Counted from the first letter of the stretch, positions 14,685 through 25,100 are shown. The stretch: DNA of 30,862 nucleotides from Candidatus Latescibacterota bacterium (GCA_022615275.1 JAKEHA010000080.1:1-30862), one strand, 5' to 3'. Notes: generated from the sequence alone by a model not told the origin. Numbers and translations: made by a program.

Positions 14685-16119
14685 CATCGCGGCGTACGCG
14701 TGCGTGCTGGTCGCCGCGATGGGCTTCGCGCGCGAGGCGGCGGCGTTTCGCGTGCCGGTAACCTCGCGCGCGCGCCTCGACCTCCGCCTCACCGCCGACG
14801 AAGCCAGCGCGCCCTGGTCGTGGGACGCGCAGTCGCGTTCGCCCCTCGACGAGAGCCGCTTCATGGTCGACGCCACGGTCGGCGATACGCGCACCGGCGT
14901 ACTCTATGGGAAGGGCGCCGCCACCTGGAACGACGCCGACGACGACGCCGGACGCGTCATGTTCACGATCGAGCAGGGCGATTATCTGTGCCGCTGGGAC
15001 CACGCGGAGGTGCGCGCCTTCGGCGACGAGCGGCGCTTCTTCACCTACGACCTGGGCAGTGCGCTCATCGACGACGACGTGGTCGACGACTACCAGCATC
15101 GCATCGGTGTGCGCGCCGACGGGGGCGCGGAGAGCGTCGGCGGGACGCTGCTCCTCTCGAGTCTCGACGATGGCAGCGACGAACAACTGACGAGCTACGC
15201 CAAGGTGCGCGCGGCGTGGAAGCCGCTCGCGGCGTCGGTGTCGTACCAACTGCATGACGATGAGGCGCGCGATCACGCGATCGCCAAGGGCGAAGTGGCG
15301 GGCTTCTGGAAACGCGCGACCGTGGTGGCGTCGTACGAGCAGTCGGGATTCGGCTCCGGCGTGTTCCTTCCCGAGGGCGACTGGGACTCCTTCGGCGACG
15401 GGTACGCCGACGCCTCGCCGGAGAACTCGGCTACCTTCCTGGAGGCGCGACTCGCGCGCACCCGCATCGGCGACGCAGCCACCTTCGCGGGCGTGTATCG
15501 CTACGGGCGCGTGGGCGAGACCTACACCAACGATCTCGCCTCGACACCCGCCGGAACCGAGCTGCACCGCCTTGGGCTGTACGTCTCGCACCGCCAGTAC
15601 GCGCTCGATGGACGCGTCGTGCTCTTCGATGCGGAGCGCCGCGCGGCGGAGTACGAGGAGCGCGGAGTGGCGGCGTCGGCGCGTGCGTTTTTGAAAGACA
15701 ACTCGGAGATGAACCTCCGTGGCGCGGTTCTCGACCGCACCCGCGACGACGGCGCGGATCGCACCACCGGGTGGGGGCACGCGATCTACCGGCGCTCGCT
15801 CCAGCGCTTCATGGGGGGCGTCGAAGCCCTCGTCGACGAAATCGGCGCCGATGCCGTCACGCGTGTCGGGGTGGAGACGCGCATCAACTGGAGCGCGACC
15901 AGCGCGCTCTACCTGCGCTGGATCGCATCGGGTGCGGTCGAGCGCAGCGACGCGGTGTACGCGCGCCTGGAGTTCCGGCCCACCGCGCGCACGTGGGTGA
16001 CCTTCGCCTACGGCCGCGCCGTCGTGGGGGACGGCCCCTACTTCCTCGAGGACGACGACGCGCTTCCCACCGTCCACACCGAGGACGTGTTCACGATCGT
16101 CGTGCGGGGGGACTTCTAG
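14668..16119 (+). CDS. Putative outer-membrane beta-barrel protein
   Basis: A 483-residue protein from ATG 14668, inside the end of the preceding gene; the nearest purine-rich stretch (AAAGGA, 14648-14653) is 14 bases away, so coupling is likely. The signal peptide ends near EAAA-F (residues 25-27). The mature part is acidic, with repeated alternating polar/hydrophobic strands (TRTGVLYGKGAATW, SVGGTLLLSSL, ATVVASYEQSGFGSGVFL, TWVTFAYGRAVVG). It ends VFTIVVRGDF, a terminal phenylalanine typical of proteins recognised by the BAM insertion machinery. The barrel assignment rests on this pattern and on context; the family is not recognised. It is followed after a single base by the glycogen-binding barrel gene, so the two may form one envelope complex. 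Confidence 0.75.
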   Translation: MARRSSIAAYACVLVAAMGFAREAAAFRVPVTSRARLDLRLTADEASAPWSWDAQSRSPLDESRFMVDATVGDTRTGVLYGKGAATWNDADDDAGRVMFTIEQGDYLCRWDHAEVRAFGDERRFFTYDLGSALIDDDVVDDYQHRIGVRADGGAESVGGTLLLSSLDDGSDEQLTSYAKVRAAWKPLAASVSYQLHDDEARDHAIAKGEVAGFWKRATVVASYEQSGFGSGVFLPEGDWDSFGDGYADASPENSATFLEARLARTRIGDAATFAGVYRYGRVGETYTNDLASTPAGTELHRLGLYVSHRQYALDGRVVLFDAERRAAEYEERGVAASARAFLKDNSEMNLRGAVLDRTRDDGADRTTGWGHAIYRRSLQRFMGGVEALVDEIGADAVTRVGVETRINWSATSALYLRWIASGAVERSDAVYARLEFRPTARTWVTFAYGRAVVGDGPYFLEDDDALPTVHTEDVFTIVVRGDF

Positions 16120-16120
16120 C

Positions 16121-18121
16121 ATGCGCGCGCGCCGTGTCATCGTCGTCGCCGCGTGGGTATCGCTCGCGCTCGTTGCATGGCATCGCGCCGACGCCGCCGT
16201 GCGCGTCGAAGCCGACGAGGTCATCTTCACGCACACCGCCCCCGATGCGCAGCAGGTCTTCCTGGTCGGCGACTTCAACCAGTGGAACCCGACCGTCGAG
16301 CCGATGCAGCGCGAGGGCGAGACCTTCGTCGTGCGCTTGTTCCTGGTGGCCGGGACCTACCGTTACAAGTTCGTGGTGGACGGAAACGCCATCGCCGACC
16401 CGGACAATCGGGGCCCGTCGCCGGAGAAGGGGTCGCCCATCGTGTTGGTGGAGCGCAGCGGGGGCCTGATCTTGAGCACGGAAATCCCCGAAGAAACCGC
16501 GCGCGCCCGTAGCGCCAGCTACAACGCGCGCTACCTCGGCTTTCTGCGTGACGACGACGGAAACACGGACGTCGATCAGCGCGTCGATCTCGGGCTGCGC
16601 GCGCACTTGGACCGGCTGCGCGCGCGCGCGGTCGTGATGAGCGCGGACTCGTCGTGGACGTGGTCGCCGCCGAGTATCGACGTCGAGTTCGACCGCGGCT
16701 TCGTCGAGGTGGAGATGGGGAAACTGTCCGTGCGCGGGTTCGAGAACGACTCGACGTGGGCTTCGACCGACCCGCTGGGGCTGGTCGGAGACGCGGGTCT
16801 CTACGGCTACGACGCCGGGTTTAGGTATCACGGCGCGACCGCCGTCGCCGCCGGCAAACACGCCGCGCTGCGCGCGCGCTGGTCCGATGAGATCACACGC
16901 GGGGAGGTGGCGCGCGCGAGTGTCGCGCCGGGCGACCTCGCGTCGTTCGCGACCGGCAGCGCCGCCGACACGACGGCGTACGCGTACACACCCGCGTTCA
17001 ACGGCTCCGACAACCTGGCGGTGGAGGCCAGCGCCGGCGGCGGCGACTTCGCATCCGGCTACCTGTTCCGAAACGACACCGGCGTCAACCCGGGCGTGTT
17101 CGTGGACGTCTCGCGGCGCGCCACCGACTTTGCCACACAGACCTACGCGACCACGGAAGATCGCCACGTCTCCACGGCGTGGCTCGCCTGGAGCGGAGTC
17201 GAACGATCCACGCTCACCTTCGCGTACGGATGGGGCGACGCGCAGGCGCGCGCCTACGCGACCACGATCGGTAGTAGCGATCTAACCGCGCCGCTGGATG
17301 CCGCCGCGGCGGCATCGCCGGTCGAGCTCACGCGTGGGATTCTCACGAGCGATCGCTTCCTGTTGGAAGCGGACCTGAACCGGTCCGTCGCGACCACGTT
17401 GCGCTGGGACTATACGAGCTTCGACTTCGATGGCGTCGAGGGCGCCTCCGACGCGGACGTGCACCGCGCGCACCTCGATCTCGCGGGCACGCTGCGGGGA
17501 TGGAATCTCGCGGGCCGCGTCGCCTACACGCACCAGCGCTACCGCGACACACCCGACGCGCTCTACATCGACTGGCCCGAGCGCAACCTGTGGCTCTCGC
17601 GTTGGGACGCGCTCGACGTGCCCTCGATGGTTGCGATCGACCTCGAGCAGTACACGGTGTGGTCGCTCGATGCAACGCGCGAGGGCACACGCGTCGACGC
17701 GGGTGGGACCGCGCTCTTGCAGACGCTGGACGTGGTCGATGCGCCCGTGCACGCGGAGGCGCGTGCGTACGTCGACGTGACCGTGCACGGCGCGTGGTAT
17801 GGCTACGGCGACCTGCGCTTCTCGTGGTACGATCGCGCGGCCTGGGAGGTCGACGAGGGGTTCTGGGATTTCTATGTGGAGGGCGGCTATCGGAAGGGAA
17901 TCGTGACGTTGAGCGCCGGTTTCGGTCTCGACCCGTGGGCCTTCGACCCCGTGACGAGCGACTTCGCCGACCTGGGGCGCAGTGAGTTCCTGCGCGACGC
18001 CATCGCGGGTGGTGTGCGCCGCAGCGACGCGACGACGATCGGGCGCGCGCTCATCGAGCGCGAACGGGCCCTGTCGGACCTTCAACTGATCAAGCTGGAA
18101 TGCGTCATCGAGCTGCGATAG
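16121..18121 (+). CDS. Exported protein: N-terminal AMPK-type glycogen-binding domain plus predicted beta-barrel
   Basis: A 666-residue protein. ATG 16121 follows the previous stop by one base, with a G-rich ribosome site near 16106. A signal peptide ends near ADA (residue 25). Residues 27-115 form an E-set glycogen-binding domain of the AMPK-beta/CBM48 type: VFLVGDFNQW, AGTYRYKFVVDG, DPDN. Trp55 and Lys83 match the glycan-contact residues of AMPK-beta, but the second Trp is replaced (Ala90/Ile91) and the late Asn is missing. Residues ~130-600 contain many alternating strands (RFLLEADLNRSVATTLRWDY, WNLAGRVAYTHQRY, RLSW-like segments), suggesting a barrel. The C-terminal ~40 residues look helical (RALIERERALSDLQLIKLE) and the protein lacks a terminal aromatic residue. 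Possibly an outer-membrane glycan-binding protein; it overlaps the next gene by 22 bases. Confidence 0.8.
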   Translation: MRARRVIVVAAWVSLALVAWHRADAAVRVEADEVIFTHTAPDAQQVFLVGDFNQWNPTVEPMQREGETFVVRLFLVAGTYRYKFVVDGNAIADPDNRGPSPEKGSPIVLVERSGGLILSTEIPEETARARSASYNARYLGFLRDDDGNTDVDQRVDLGLRAHLDRLRARAVVMSADSSWTWSPPSIDVEFDRGFVEVEMGKLSVRGFENDSTWASTDPLGLVGDAGLYGYDAGFRYHGATAVAAGKHAALRARWSDEITRGEVARASVAPGDLASFATGSAADTTAYAYTPAFNGSDNLAVEASAGGGDFASGYLFRNDTGVNPGVFVDVSRRATDFATQTYATTEDRHVSTAWLAWSGVERSTLTFAYGWGDAQARAYATTIGSSDLTAPLDAAAAASPVELTRGILTSDRFLLEADLNRSVATTLRWDYTSFDFDGVEGASDADVHRAHLDLAGTLRGWNLAGRVAYTHQRYRDTPDALYIDWPERNLWLSRWDALDVPSMVAIDLEQYTVWSLDATREGTRVDAGGTALLQTLDVVDAPVHAEARAYVDVTVHGAWYGYGDLRFSWYDRAAWEVDEGFWDFYVEGGYRKGIVTLSAGFGLDPWAFDPVTSDFADLGRSEFLRDAIAGGVRRSDATTIGRALIERERALSDLQLIKLECVIELR

Positions 18122-18525
18122 CGTTGGGTTGCTGCCTGGCCCTGCTGGCGACCGGCTGCGCGTCGCTGGCCCCGCGCGCGCGCGTGACCGGTCCGGCCGC
18201 GGTCGACGAGGGCGTGCGCTTTCGCTTCTTCGCGCCCACCGCTCACCGCGTCCAACTCGCGGGCAGCTGGCCGGAGAACAACTGGGCCAAGGGCGACGGC
18301 TCGGTGGGCGAAGCCGACGTCGGGCTGATGTCCGACGACGACGCGGACGGGATGTGGGAGATCGTGGTTCCCCTTTCCGCCGGGCGCTATCAGTACGTAT
18401 TCTGGATCGACGAGGCGACCTGGAGCCTGGACCCCGGAAACCCCGAAGAGGTCGAGGCAGGTCCCCACAGGCGGGCGTCGGAGATCGTGGTCGTGGTTCG
18501 AGACGAAAAACCGGAGATTCGATGA
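18100..18525 (+). CDS. Small lipoprotein with degenerate AMPK-type glycogen-binding domain
   Basis: A 141-residue protein. ATG 18100 lies within the end of the preceding gene and has no obvious ribosome site, so it probably depends on coupling. The signal ends in LLATGC with lipidation at Cys20. The mature part is a single E-set/CBM48-like domain: VRFRFFAPTAHRVQLAGSW, DGMWEIVVPLSAGRYQYVFWIDE, WSLDPGNPEE. Aligned with AMPK-beta, Trp62 and Trp108 could be glycan-contact residues, but the conserved Lys is Val100 and the late Asn is not seen, so binding is uncertain. An insertion of about 12 residues (62-76) follows the first Trp. The stop overlaps the next ATG (ATGA). Likely membrane-anchored partner of the domains in 16121-18121 and 18522-18896. 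Confidence 0.85.
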   Translation: MRHRAAIALGCCLALLATGCASLAPRARVTGPAAVDEGVRFRFFAPTAHRVQLAGSWPENNWAKGDGSVGEADVGLMSDDDADGMWEIVVPLSAGRYQYVFWIDEATWSLDPGNPEEVEAGPHRRASEIVVVVRDEKPEIR

Positions 18526-18896
18526 CCTATTCGAAGTGGATCTGGGTTTGCGCCGTGCTGGCGGTGGTGGGGTGCGGCGGTCCACCGCCGCCGACTACCG
18601 CGGGGGGACCCGAGCCGGTCGCCGGCGGGGCCGTGTTTCGTTACCGAAACCAAGATGCCAAAAAGGTTTACCTCGTCGGCGACTTCAACGACTGGTCGCC
18701 CACCGCGGATCCCATGACCGACGACAACGCCGACGGCGAGTGGACGCTGTTCTACCCGCTCGTCCCGGGCACATACGCCTACAAGTTCCTGGTCGACGGG
18801 AAGAACTGGGTGGCCGACCCGACCAACCCCCTCTCGGAGCCCGATGGCTTCGACGGCCGCAACTCGATCCTGAAGCTCGGGGTTCCGGGCTCCTAG
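18522..18896 (+). CDS. Small lipoprotein with intact AMPK-type glycogen-binding domain
   Basis: A 124-residue protein; ATG 18522 overlaps the previous TGA by four bases. The lipobox is VVGC, lipidation at Cys18, followed by a proline-rich linker (PPPPTT). Residues ~35-120 form one complete AMPK-beta/CBM48-type domain: VYLVGDFNDW, DGEWTLFYPLVPGTYAYKF, VDGKNWVADP, GRNSILKL. All four residues that hold the glycan in AMPK-beta are matched: Trp58, Lys88, Trp96 and Asn114. It is the best candidate of the three neighbouring domains for real alpha-glucan binding. The domain is alone, without a catalytic module, so a binding or sensing role is likely. It is the last gene of the tightly packed run; the next gene is ~270 bases away. 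Confidence 0.88.
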   Translation: MTYSKWIWVCAVLAVVGCGGPPPPTTAGGPEPVAGGAVFRYRNQDAKKVYLVGDFNDWSPTADPMTDDNADGEWTLFYPLVPGTYAYKFLVDGKNWVADPTNPLSEPDGFDGRNSILKLGVPGS

Positions 18897-18960
18897 ACCC
18901 TGCGCAAATCCCCCCGATCCGACCGCCAAGGCGGGGCGGAATCTCCGGCCCCCGTTGCGA

Positions 18961-18990
18961 TTGCGCCCGGGCCTCTTGGCCTGCTAGAGT
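18961..18990 (+). promoter_or_regulatory. Weak promoter candidate for the giant gene
   Basis: TTGCGC (18961-18966) and TAGAGT (18985-18990) are separated by 18 bases, the same spacing as the strong promoter at 1349. Matches to consensus are three and four of six. A start near 18997 would fall inside the C-rich arm of the long inverted repeat. Confidence 0.3.
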
Positions 18991-18992
18991 AA

Positions 18993-19142
18993 CCCCCAAC
19001 CCCTTGCGATCGCCGAAGTCCTTGCCGTCGTTCGTGGTGTCCCGGGCCTTGCAGGTCGATTCTCGCCATCGCCCGGCACGTCGATCCAATAACCGACCTA
19101 GCTTGGCCGGGGCATAGGAGTTGCAGCATTGGGGGTTGGGGG
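18993..19142 (+). repeat. Long-range inverted repeat in the leader of the giant gene
   Basis: CCCCCAACCCC (18993-19003) is exactly complementary to GGGGTTGGGGG (19132-19142), extendable by one G-U pair. About 128 bases separate the arms. The right arm lies just after the ribosome site at 19116-19120 and ends 22 bases before ATG 19165, so pairing in the RNA would sequester the translation-start region. Confidence 0.5.
19116..19120 (+). promoter_or_regulatory. Shine-Dalgarno pointing to a TTG at 19129
   Basis: AGGAG lies eight bases before an in-frame TTG (19129), while ATG 19165 has no ribosome site. The 12 codons in between have poor third-position GC compared with the gene, which argues for the ATG. 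The start of the giant gene is therefore unsettled between these two. Confidence 0.5.
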
Positions 19143-19164
19143 ATTGTCTCCCCGAACGAACCCA

Positions 19165-22100
19165 ATGAACACCCGCCGATCCATCCGAGTTGCCGCCCTC
19201 GCCGCGTTTCTGGCGGCGGGCGTCGCCGCACTCACCACCGCCGGTCCCGGGACCGGCACCGCGAACATCTCCCCCTCGTCGAGCGTTGCCGCGGGCTCAT
19301 CCGGCGAGTGGAGCATCACGTATACGGCCGCCGAGCTTCACGACGACGGAACCCTGCGCGTCACCATTCCCACCGGATGGACGGCACCGCAAGACGGATC
19401 CGCGACGTCGCCCGGTTTCGTCACCGTCGCCACCAACGAACCGACCGGCGCCCCCGGCCTCTCCGTCGCAGGGCAAGTGATCACCGTCGTCGTCGACACG
19501 CTCAACGCCGGCAACACCATCACCATCGTCTACGGCAGCGACGACGTCAGCTCGTCGGGGCGCGCGACCGCCGCGACCACGGTCGGCACGTATCCCTTCC
19601 TGGTCGAATCGGATCCGACGGGCGGTTCGCCCGCGCCCATCGTGACCTCGCCCGACCTCGACGTGATTGCGGACGCGCCGGCCTCGCTCGAGATCGTGCC
19701 GGGCGACAGCCTGGGCGTCGTCGCGGGATCGTTCGTCGAGTTGCACATTCGCGTGCTCGACGCTTTCGGCAACCGCACGCCGGTTCCGAGCAATCGCACG
19801 GTCAATCTGTTCGCCACCCACGGGCAGTACTACGACCCGTCGAACCATTCGACGCCGATCACCTCCGCGGTCATCGCCAGCGGCACCAACGTCAAACGCG
19901 TCGACTACCGGCCGACGCTGACCGGCGGATCGCCGCACACGCTCAACATGATCACCCAGGGCGGGTCGCCGACTCTCGGCGGGTCCGGGTTCGTCGGCGT
20001 CGTGCCGGCGCCGGTGAGCGCCGCACAATCGTTGATCACGGCGACCACACCCGTGGTCGCCGACGGCGTGGCGCAGAGCACGGTGAAGGTGACTTCGCGC
20101 GACGCGTTCGGAAACCGGCGACCGGGCGACACGGTCACCATCGACGCGACCGGGAGTGCGGTCGACACCGACCCGCCGAGCCCGACTGACGCGATCGGCG
20201 AGGCGTCCGGCGTGGTTACCAACATCGTCGCCGAGCCGGTGACGGTCTCGGCCGTCATCGCGGGGACGCCCATCACCGCGACGGCACCCATCTCGTTCGT
20301 CGCGGGTCCGCCCAGCGGTGCGACCAGCATCGTCGACGCGACTACCGGCGTCGTCGCTAATGGGATCGCGACCAGCACCATCATGGTCACCGTGCGCGAC
20401 GCCAACAACAACCCGGTCTCGGGACAGCAGGTCAATCTAGCCGTGAACCCGGTCACCAACGCGACGCTGTCGCAGCCGGGCGGGGTCACCGACGCACTCG
20501 GTCAGGTCACGGGAACGCTCTCCAGCACGACCGCGATCCAGCGCACGGTCACCGCTACCTTCGGCGCCCTGCCCGGCACGCCTATCACTGACAACGCGGT
20601 CGTCCAATTCGTCGCGGGCCCGCTCGCGAACTTCCTCGTCACCGTGGACGGGAACGCCGTCGCAGGTGCCGACGACCCGGTCATCATCACTGCCCGAGAC
20701 GCCCAGGGCAACACCGTCACGAACTACACGGGCACGGTGAATCTCACCACGACGAGCGGAGAGACCAATAGCGTCGAGTGGTCGCAGGGTGACGGACAGG
20801 GGAGCATCTCCAACATACCTGGAAGCAACAACGGCACATACACCTTCGCCCTCGCGGATCTGGGCGTGGCGGCGATCCGCGTGCGGAACAACAAGGTGGA
20901 GACGTTCCAGGCAGCGGCGCAGGCCGGTGCGGCGAGCGGGACGTCCGGCAACTTGGTCGTTACGAACGCCGGAGCGGACAAGATCGAGCTCGTATCCGGC
21001 GACGCGCAGTCGGCCGTCGTCAACACGCCGGTCGGTTCACCCCCGACGGTGCGCGTCGTCGACGCGTTCAACAACCCCGTGCCGGGGGCGACGGTCACGT
21101 TCACGCCGGTAGGCGGCGGCGGCTTCGTCGACGTGAGCGCGGGCGGCGGCACCGACTCGACGGGGACGACCCTCGCCGACGGTCGCATCGGCTGCGACGT
21201 GTGGCGGCTGGGAACGATCGCGGGGCTCAATCGGCTGCGCGCGCGCATCGCGTCGGGTTCCATCACGAGCGTGGACTTCACTGCGACGGGGACACCGGGT
21301 CAAGGGACGAGCATCGTCATCACGCCGGTGAGTAAGTCGGTAACCGTCAACTCGACCGAGGTCGTGACGGCGACACTACGCGACCAGTTCAACAACCTGA
21401 AACCCGGCGAGCGCGTCGATATTCTCATCAAGGCTGACGGCGACAGCCCGGACGGAACCATGTTGGCGAACGGCGCCGACCCCAACCCAACTACCTTCAT
21501 CGGCCCGACCTCGCGCTACGGAACGACCGACGCCAACGGACGAATCACCGTGATTTACCAGGCCCCCAACTCGGCCGGTGTATCCGACTCCTTGGATGCG
21601 TTTACGGTCAATGTGGGGCAGGGAAGCGTCACGGACGCGGTCTACACCACCACCGCGAGCGGCGCCACCAACCTGCGCATCACGTTCGTGGGTCCGTCGA
21701 CGCGGCCGGCCGATCAGACGTTCCAGTTCCTGGTCGAAGCCATCGACGGCAACGACAACGTCGATCCCACCAACACGAGCCTGGTCACGCTGACACCCGA
21801 GGTGGGCGGCGGCCTCACCTTCAGCGAGACCGACTTCGGGCCGACCGTGACGCAAATAACGCTGGTAAACGGGGCAAAGACGGTCTACGGCCGCGGCACC
21901 TTCGCGGGCGACTGGGACATCACGACCACGGGCGGCGGTCTCGGCGACGACACCGAAATCGTCACCATCACCGACACCGGCGAGATCGATCACTACGCGG
22001 TGTCGACGGTGCCGAGTGTGATCGCCGGCGTGGTCTTCGACGTCACCGTCGAGGCACAGGACATTCACAACAACCGCGTCATGGGTGCGACCAACGCCGT

Positions 22101-25100
22101 GACGCTGGAAGCCTTCGACGACGTCGCCAACAATCCCGCGCAGGCTTTGCTCCTCGACCCCAGCGCGACGCTCGTGGCGGGTCGGGTCACGGTCGCGGAG
22201 ACATACACCAAGGCGGAGGCGATCCGCGTGCGCGCGAGTGCGTCGGGAGACGAGGGCTTCAGCGGCGTCGTCAACGTATCGGCGGCCGCCGCGCACCGCA
22301 TCGCGAAGATCTCCGGCGACGCGGCCGGAATCATCGCGGGCGCGAATCAGGCGCTGGTCGCGCAGGTGTTGGATCAGTACGACAATCCCGTCAACAACGC
22401 GCTGGTGACGTTCACCGTGCTCGATGGCGGGGGGTCGCCCTCGCCGCCGACGGACAACACCGACGCGACCGGGCACGCCTCGACGACGCTCACCACCGGC
22501 ACCATCGTCGACGACAACCGTATCAAGGCCACCATCGGCGACGAGAACCCGCCCAGCCTGGAGCGCGTCGAGTTCCTCGTATCGACGATCCCGGGGCCGG
22601 TCGCGAGCTTCCAGGTAACACCGGCGTCGTTCTCGCTGGTCGCGGGGGCAGGAGTGGCACTCAACGTCGCCGGGTTCGACGCCAACAGCAATCCGGTGAC
22701 GAACGACGACGCGACGCCCATCCAGCTCACGGAGACGGGAAGCGCGCAATTCGGCGCCGCGACGGGAATACTGACATCGGGCCAGTTCAACACGACCGTA
22801 GTCGACACGGTCGCCGAATCGTTCACGATCACGGCGCAGCGGCAGGGAGGCGGCGCGTCCGGGACGAGCGGCACCCTCACCGTGTCGCACGCGGGCGCGT
22901 ATCGGATCACCAAGGTAAGCGGCGACGCGAGCGGCGTCACCGTGGGGGGCGCGCAACCCCTCGAAGTGCTCGTGCGCGACCCGTACGACAACCCGGTGCC
23001 CAACGCGTTGGTCACCTTCGCGACCACCGGCGCCATCAATGATGGCTCGTTCACCGACACCTCCGGCGATCCCAACGACGGCATCGCGCAGACCGACGCG
23101 CTCGGCCACGCGCTGGTGACGTTCACGACCTCGCTGACGGCGGGGGCGAACAACGTCAATGCGCAAATTCTGGACGGCGCGCCCGTCGGTCTCGAGCGCG
23201 TGACGTTCACCGTCAACACGGTCGCGGGCGGGATCGCGTACTACACGGTGCAGATGAACGGGACCACGGTGACGGCGGGACAGACGCGCAACGTCACCGT
23301 GACCGCGTTCGACGCGAGCGATAACCAAGTCGACGACGACGTCACCCAAGTGGATCTATCGGGAGACCCTGGAAACGCACTCGTATTCGGCATCGACCCG
23401 GTTACGCTGACCAACGGTGCGGCGACGACGACGGTGCGCGCGGATCAGGTGCAGGTCTACCAAGTGCGGGCGCGGACGGTCGGCCTGCCGGCCATCACCG
23501 GACTGGGCGAAGCGGTGACGGTCAATCCGGCCGCACCCGCGGGCACCATCACCGCTACACCGTCGCCGGCCACGATCACCGCTAATGGAATCTCGATCTC
23601 GACCATCACGAGCGGTGTGATTCGCGATGCCTTTAGCAACCAGGTTGCGACGGGGACGATGGTCAACGTCAACAGTCCTCCGCCGACCAACGGCGGTGTG
23701 ATCGTGGGCCCGGTCGCGCGCGCGGTCGCCGCCGACGGGACCATCAGCTTCGATTTGCGCTCGTCGACGACGCCGGGAGTATCCACGGTGACGATGGCGA
23801 GTCAAACCGGTACGGCCACGGGCACGGTCAACGTGACGTTCGCACCGCGGCCGACCTTCACGGCCGCCGCGGCCACACCTGCCATCGTGGCGCCGGCGCA
23901 GAGCGTTGCGTTCAGTGTGCAGGTGAACAACACTTCTACGACCGATGCGAATCTCACGACCGCGACCACGTTCACGTTCACGGACGGCACGCGCGTCTAC
24001 TCCGCGAACCTGGCGGCAGGCACGAGTATCCTCGGCGGTGGCGCGCAGGTGCTGGTCTTCAACGCAGCCACCGTTCTCGCCGCGTTTACGCCCGGACCCT
24101 ACACACCCAACGTGGTCCTGGTCGGCGCGGACGAGTTCGGAGCACCCATCAACACGACGGTAGCCACACCCGCGCAGTCGCTGCTCGTCACGAGCATCCA
24201 GATCATGGATATCGACGCGCCCTCCGTGGTAAGCCGCGGCCAGTCGCACACGGTAACGGTATCGGTGCGAAACAACGGCACCCAACCGACGAACATCACC
24301 GACATCTTTCTCGTGTTCGCGCCCGGCGGCGGCCTCTTCGCTCCGGATCCGATCGTACCGACCGTCGTGGACCCGGCGGCCACCGAACAGTTCGCCATCA
24401 TGGTTGCCATCGACCCATCCTGCCCGGTGGGCGATTACTCGATCGACGCCAATGTCGTGGGTAATATCGGTGGCGTTACGGTCACCGACAACTCGCTGGC
24501 ACCGTTTCCGCTACCGACGTGGGAAGTCGTCACGGCGGCCAACTTGAGCTACGTCACGTCGTCGCTCTCGCCGATGGCGGTCTCGCGCGGCGCCCCCTAT
24601 CAGTTCCGCGCCACCATCGCCAACGGCGGCGCCGGCATCGTGTCGCTCGACTCCGCGTCGACCTACATGCAATTCACCGACGGCACGCTCTACGAAGCGC
24701 ACCCGACGCAACCGTATGCGATCGCGGGTGCCTCGCAGCAGCAGATCGTGTTCAAGACGCGCGTGGTCGCGAGTGCCTTCACGGCGGGGTCGTACGGAGT
24801 GACGTTCAACCTGGAGGGCACCGAAGGTGCCGCCCCATTCCAGCAAACGGTGACAAGTGGCGCCGACCAGGTCGCCGTGCAGAACCCGGCCGGCGTCGTG
24901 AGCGGCTCGGTGCTGCCCGACCAGGTCAGCAAGGGCTCCAGCGTGGCGTTCACGGTGCAAGTGACCAACAGCGGCGGAGCCACGGTGGTGCTCACACCCG
25001 CGACCACGGAGTTCCGCTTCGCGGGCGGCGACTTCACCGCGGATCTGAGTCCGAGTGGCAATACGACTATCCCGCCGGGCAGCACGACGCTCGCGTTCCT

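Larger units (their letters stand above)
18897..19164 (+). other. Intergenic leader between the glycogen-binding operon and the giant surface-protein gene
   Basis: No coding pattern is seen. The stretch holds a small hairpin CCGCC-AA-GGCGG (18923-18934) and an alternative 8-bp stem with one bulge (18933-18940 with 18944-18952). Neither is followed by a T-run, so no canonical terminator closes the upstream operon. A weak promoter candidate, a long-range inverted repeat and a ribosome site are listed separately. Confidence 0.6.

Noticed and set aside
18173..18184. Alternating CG tract as a Z-DNA or recombination signal
   Set aside because: Only 12 bases, inside a coding region encoding Pro-Arg-Ala-Arg, and such short runs are common in this GC-rich sequence.
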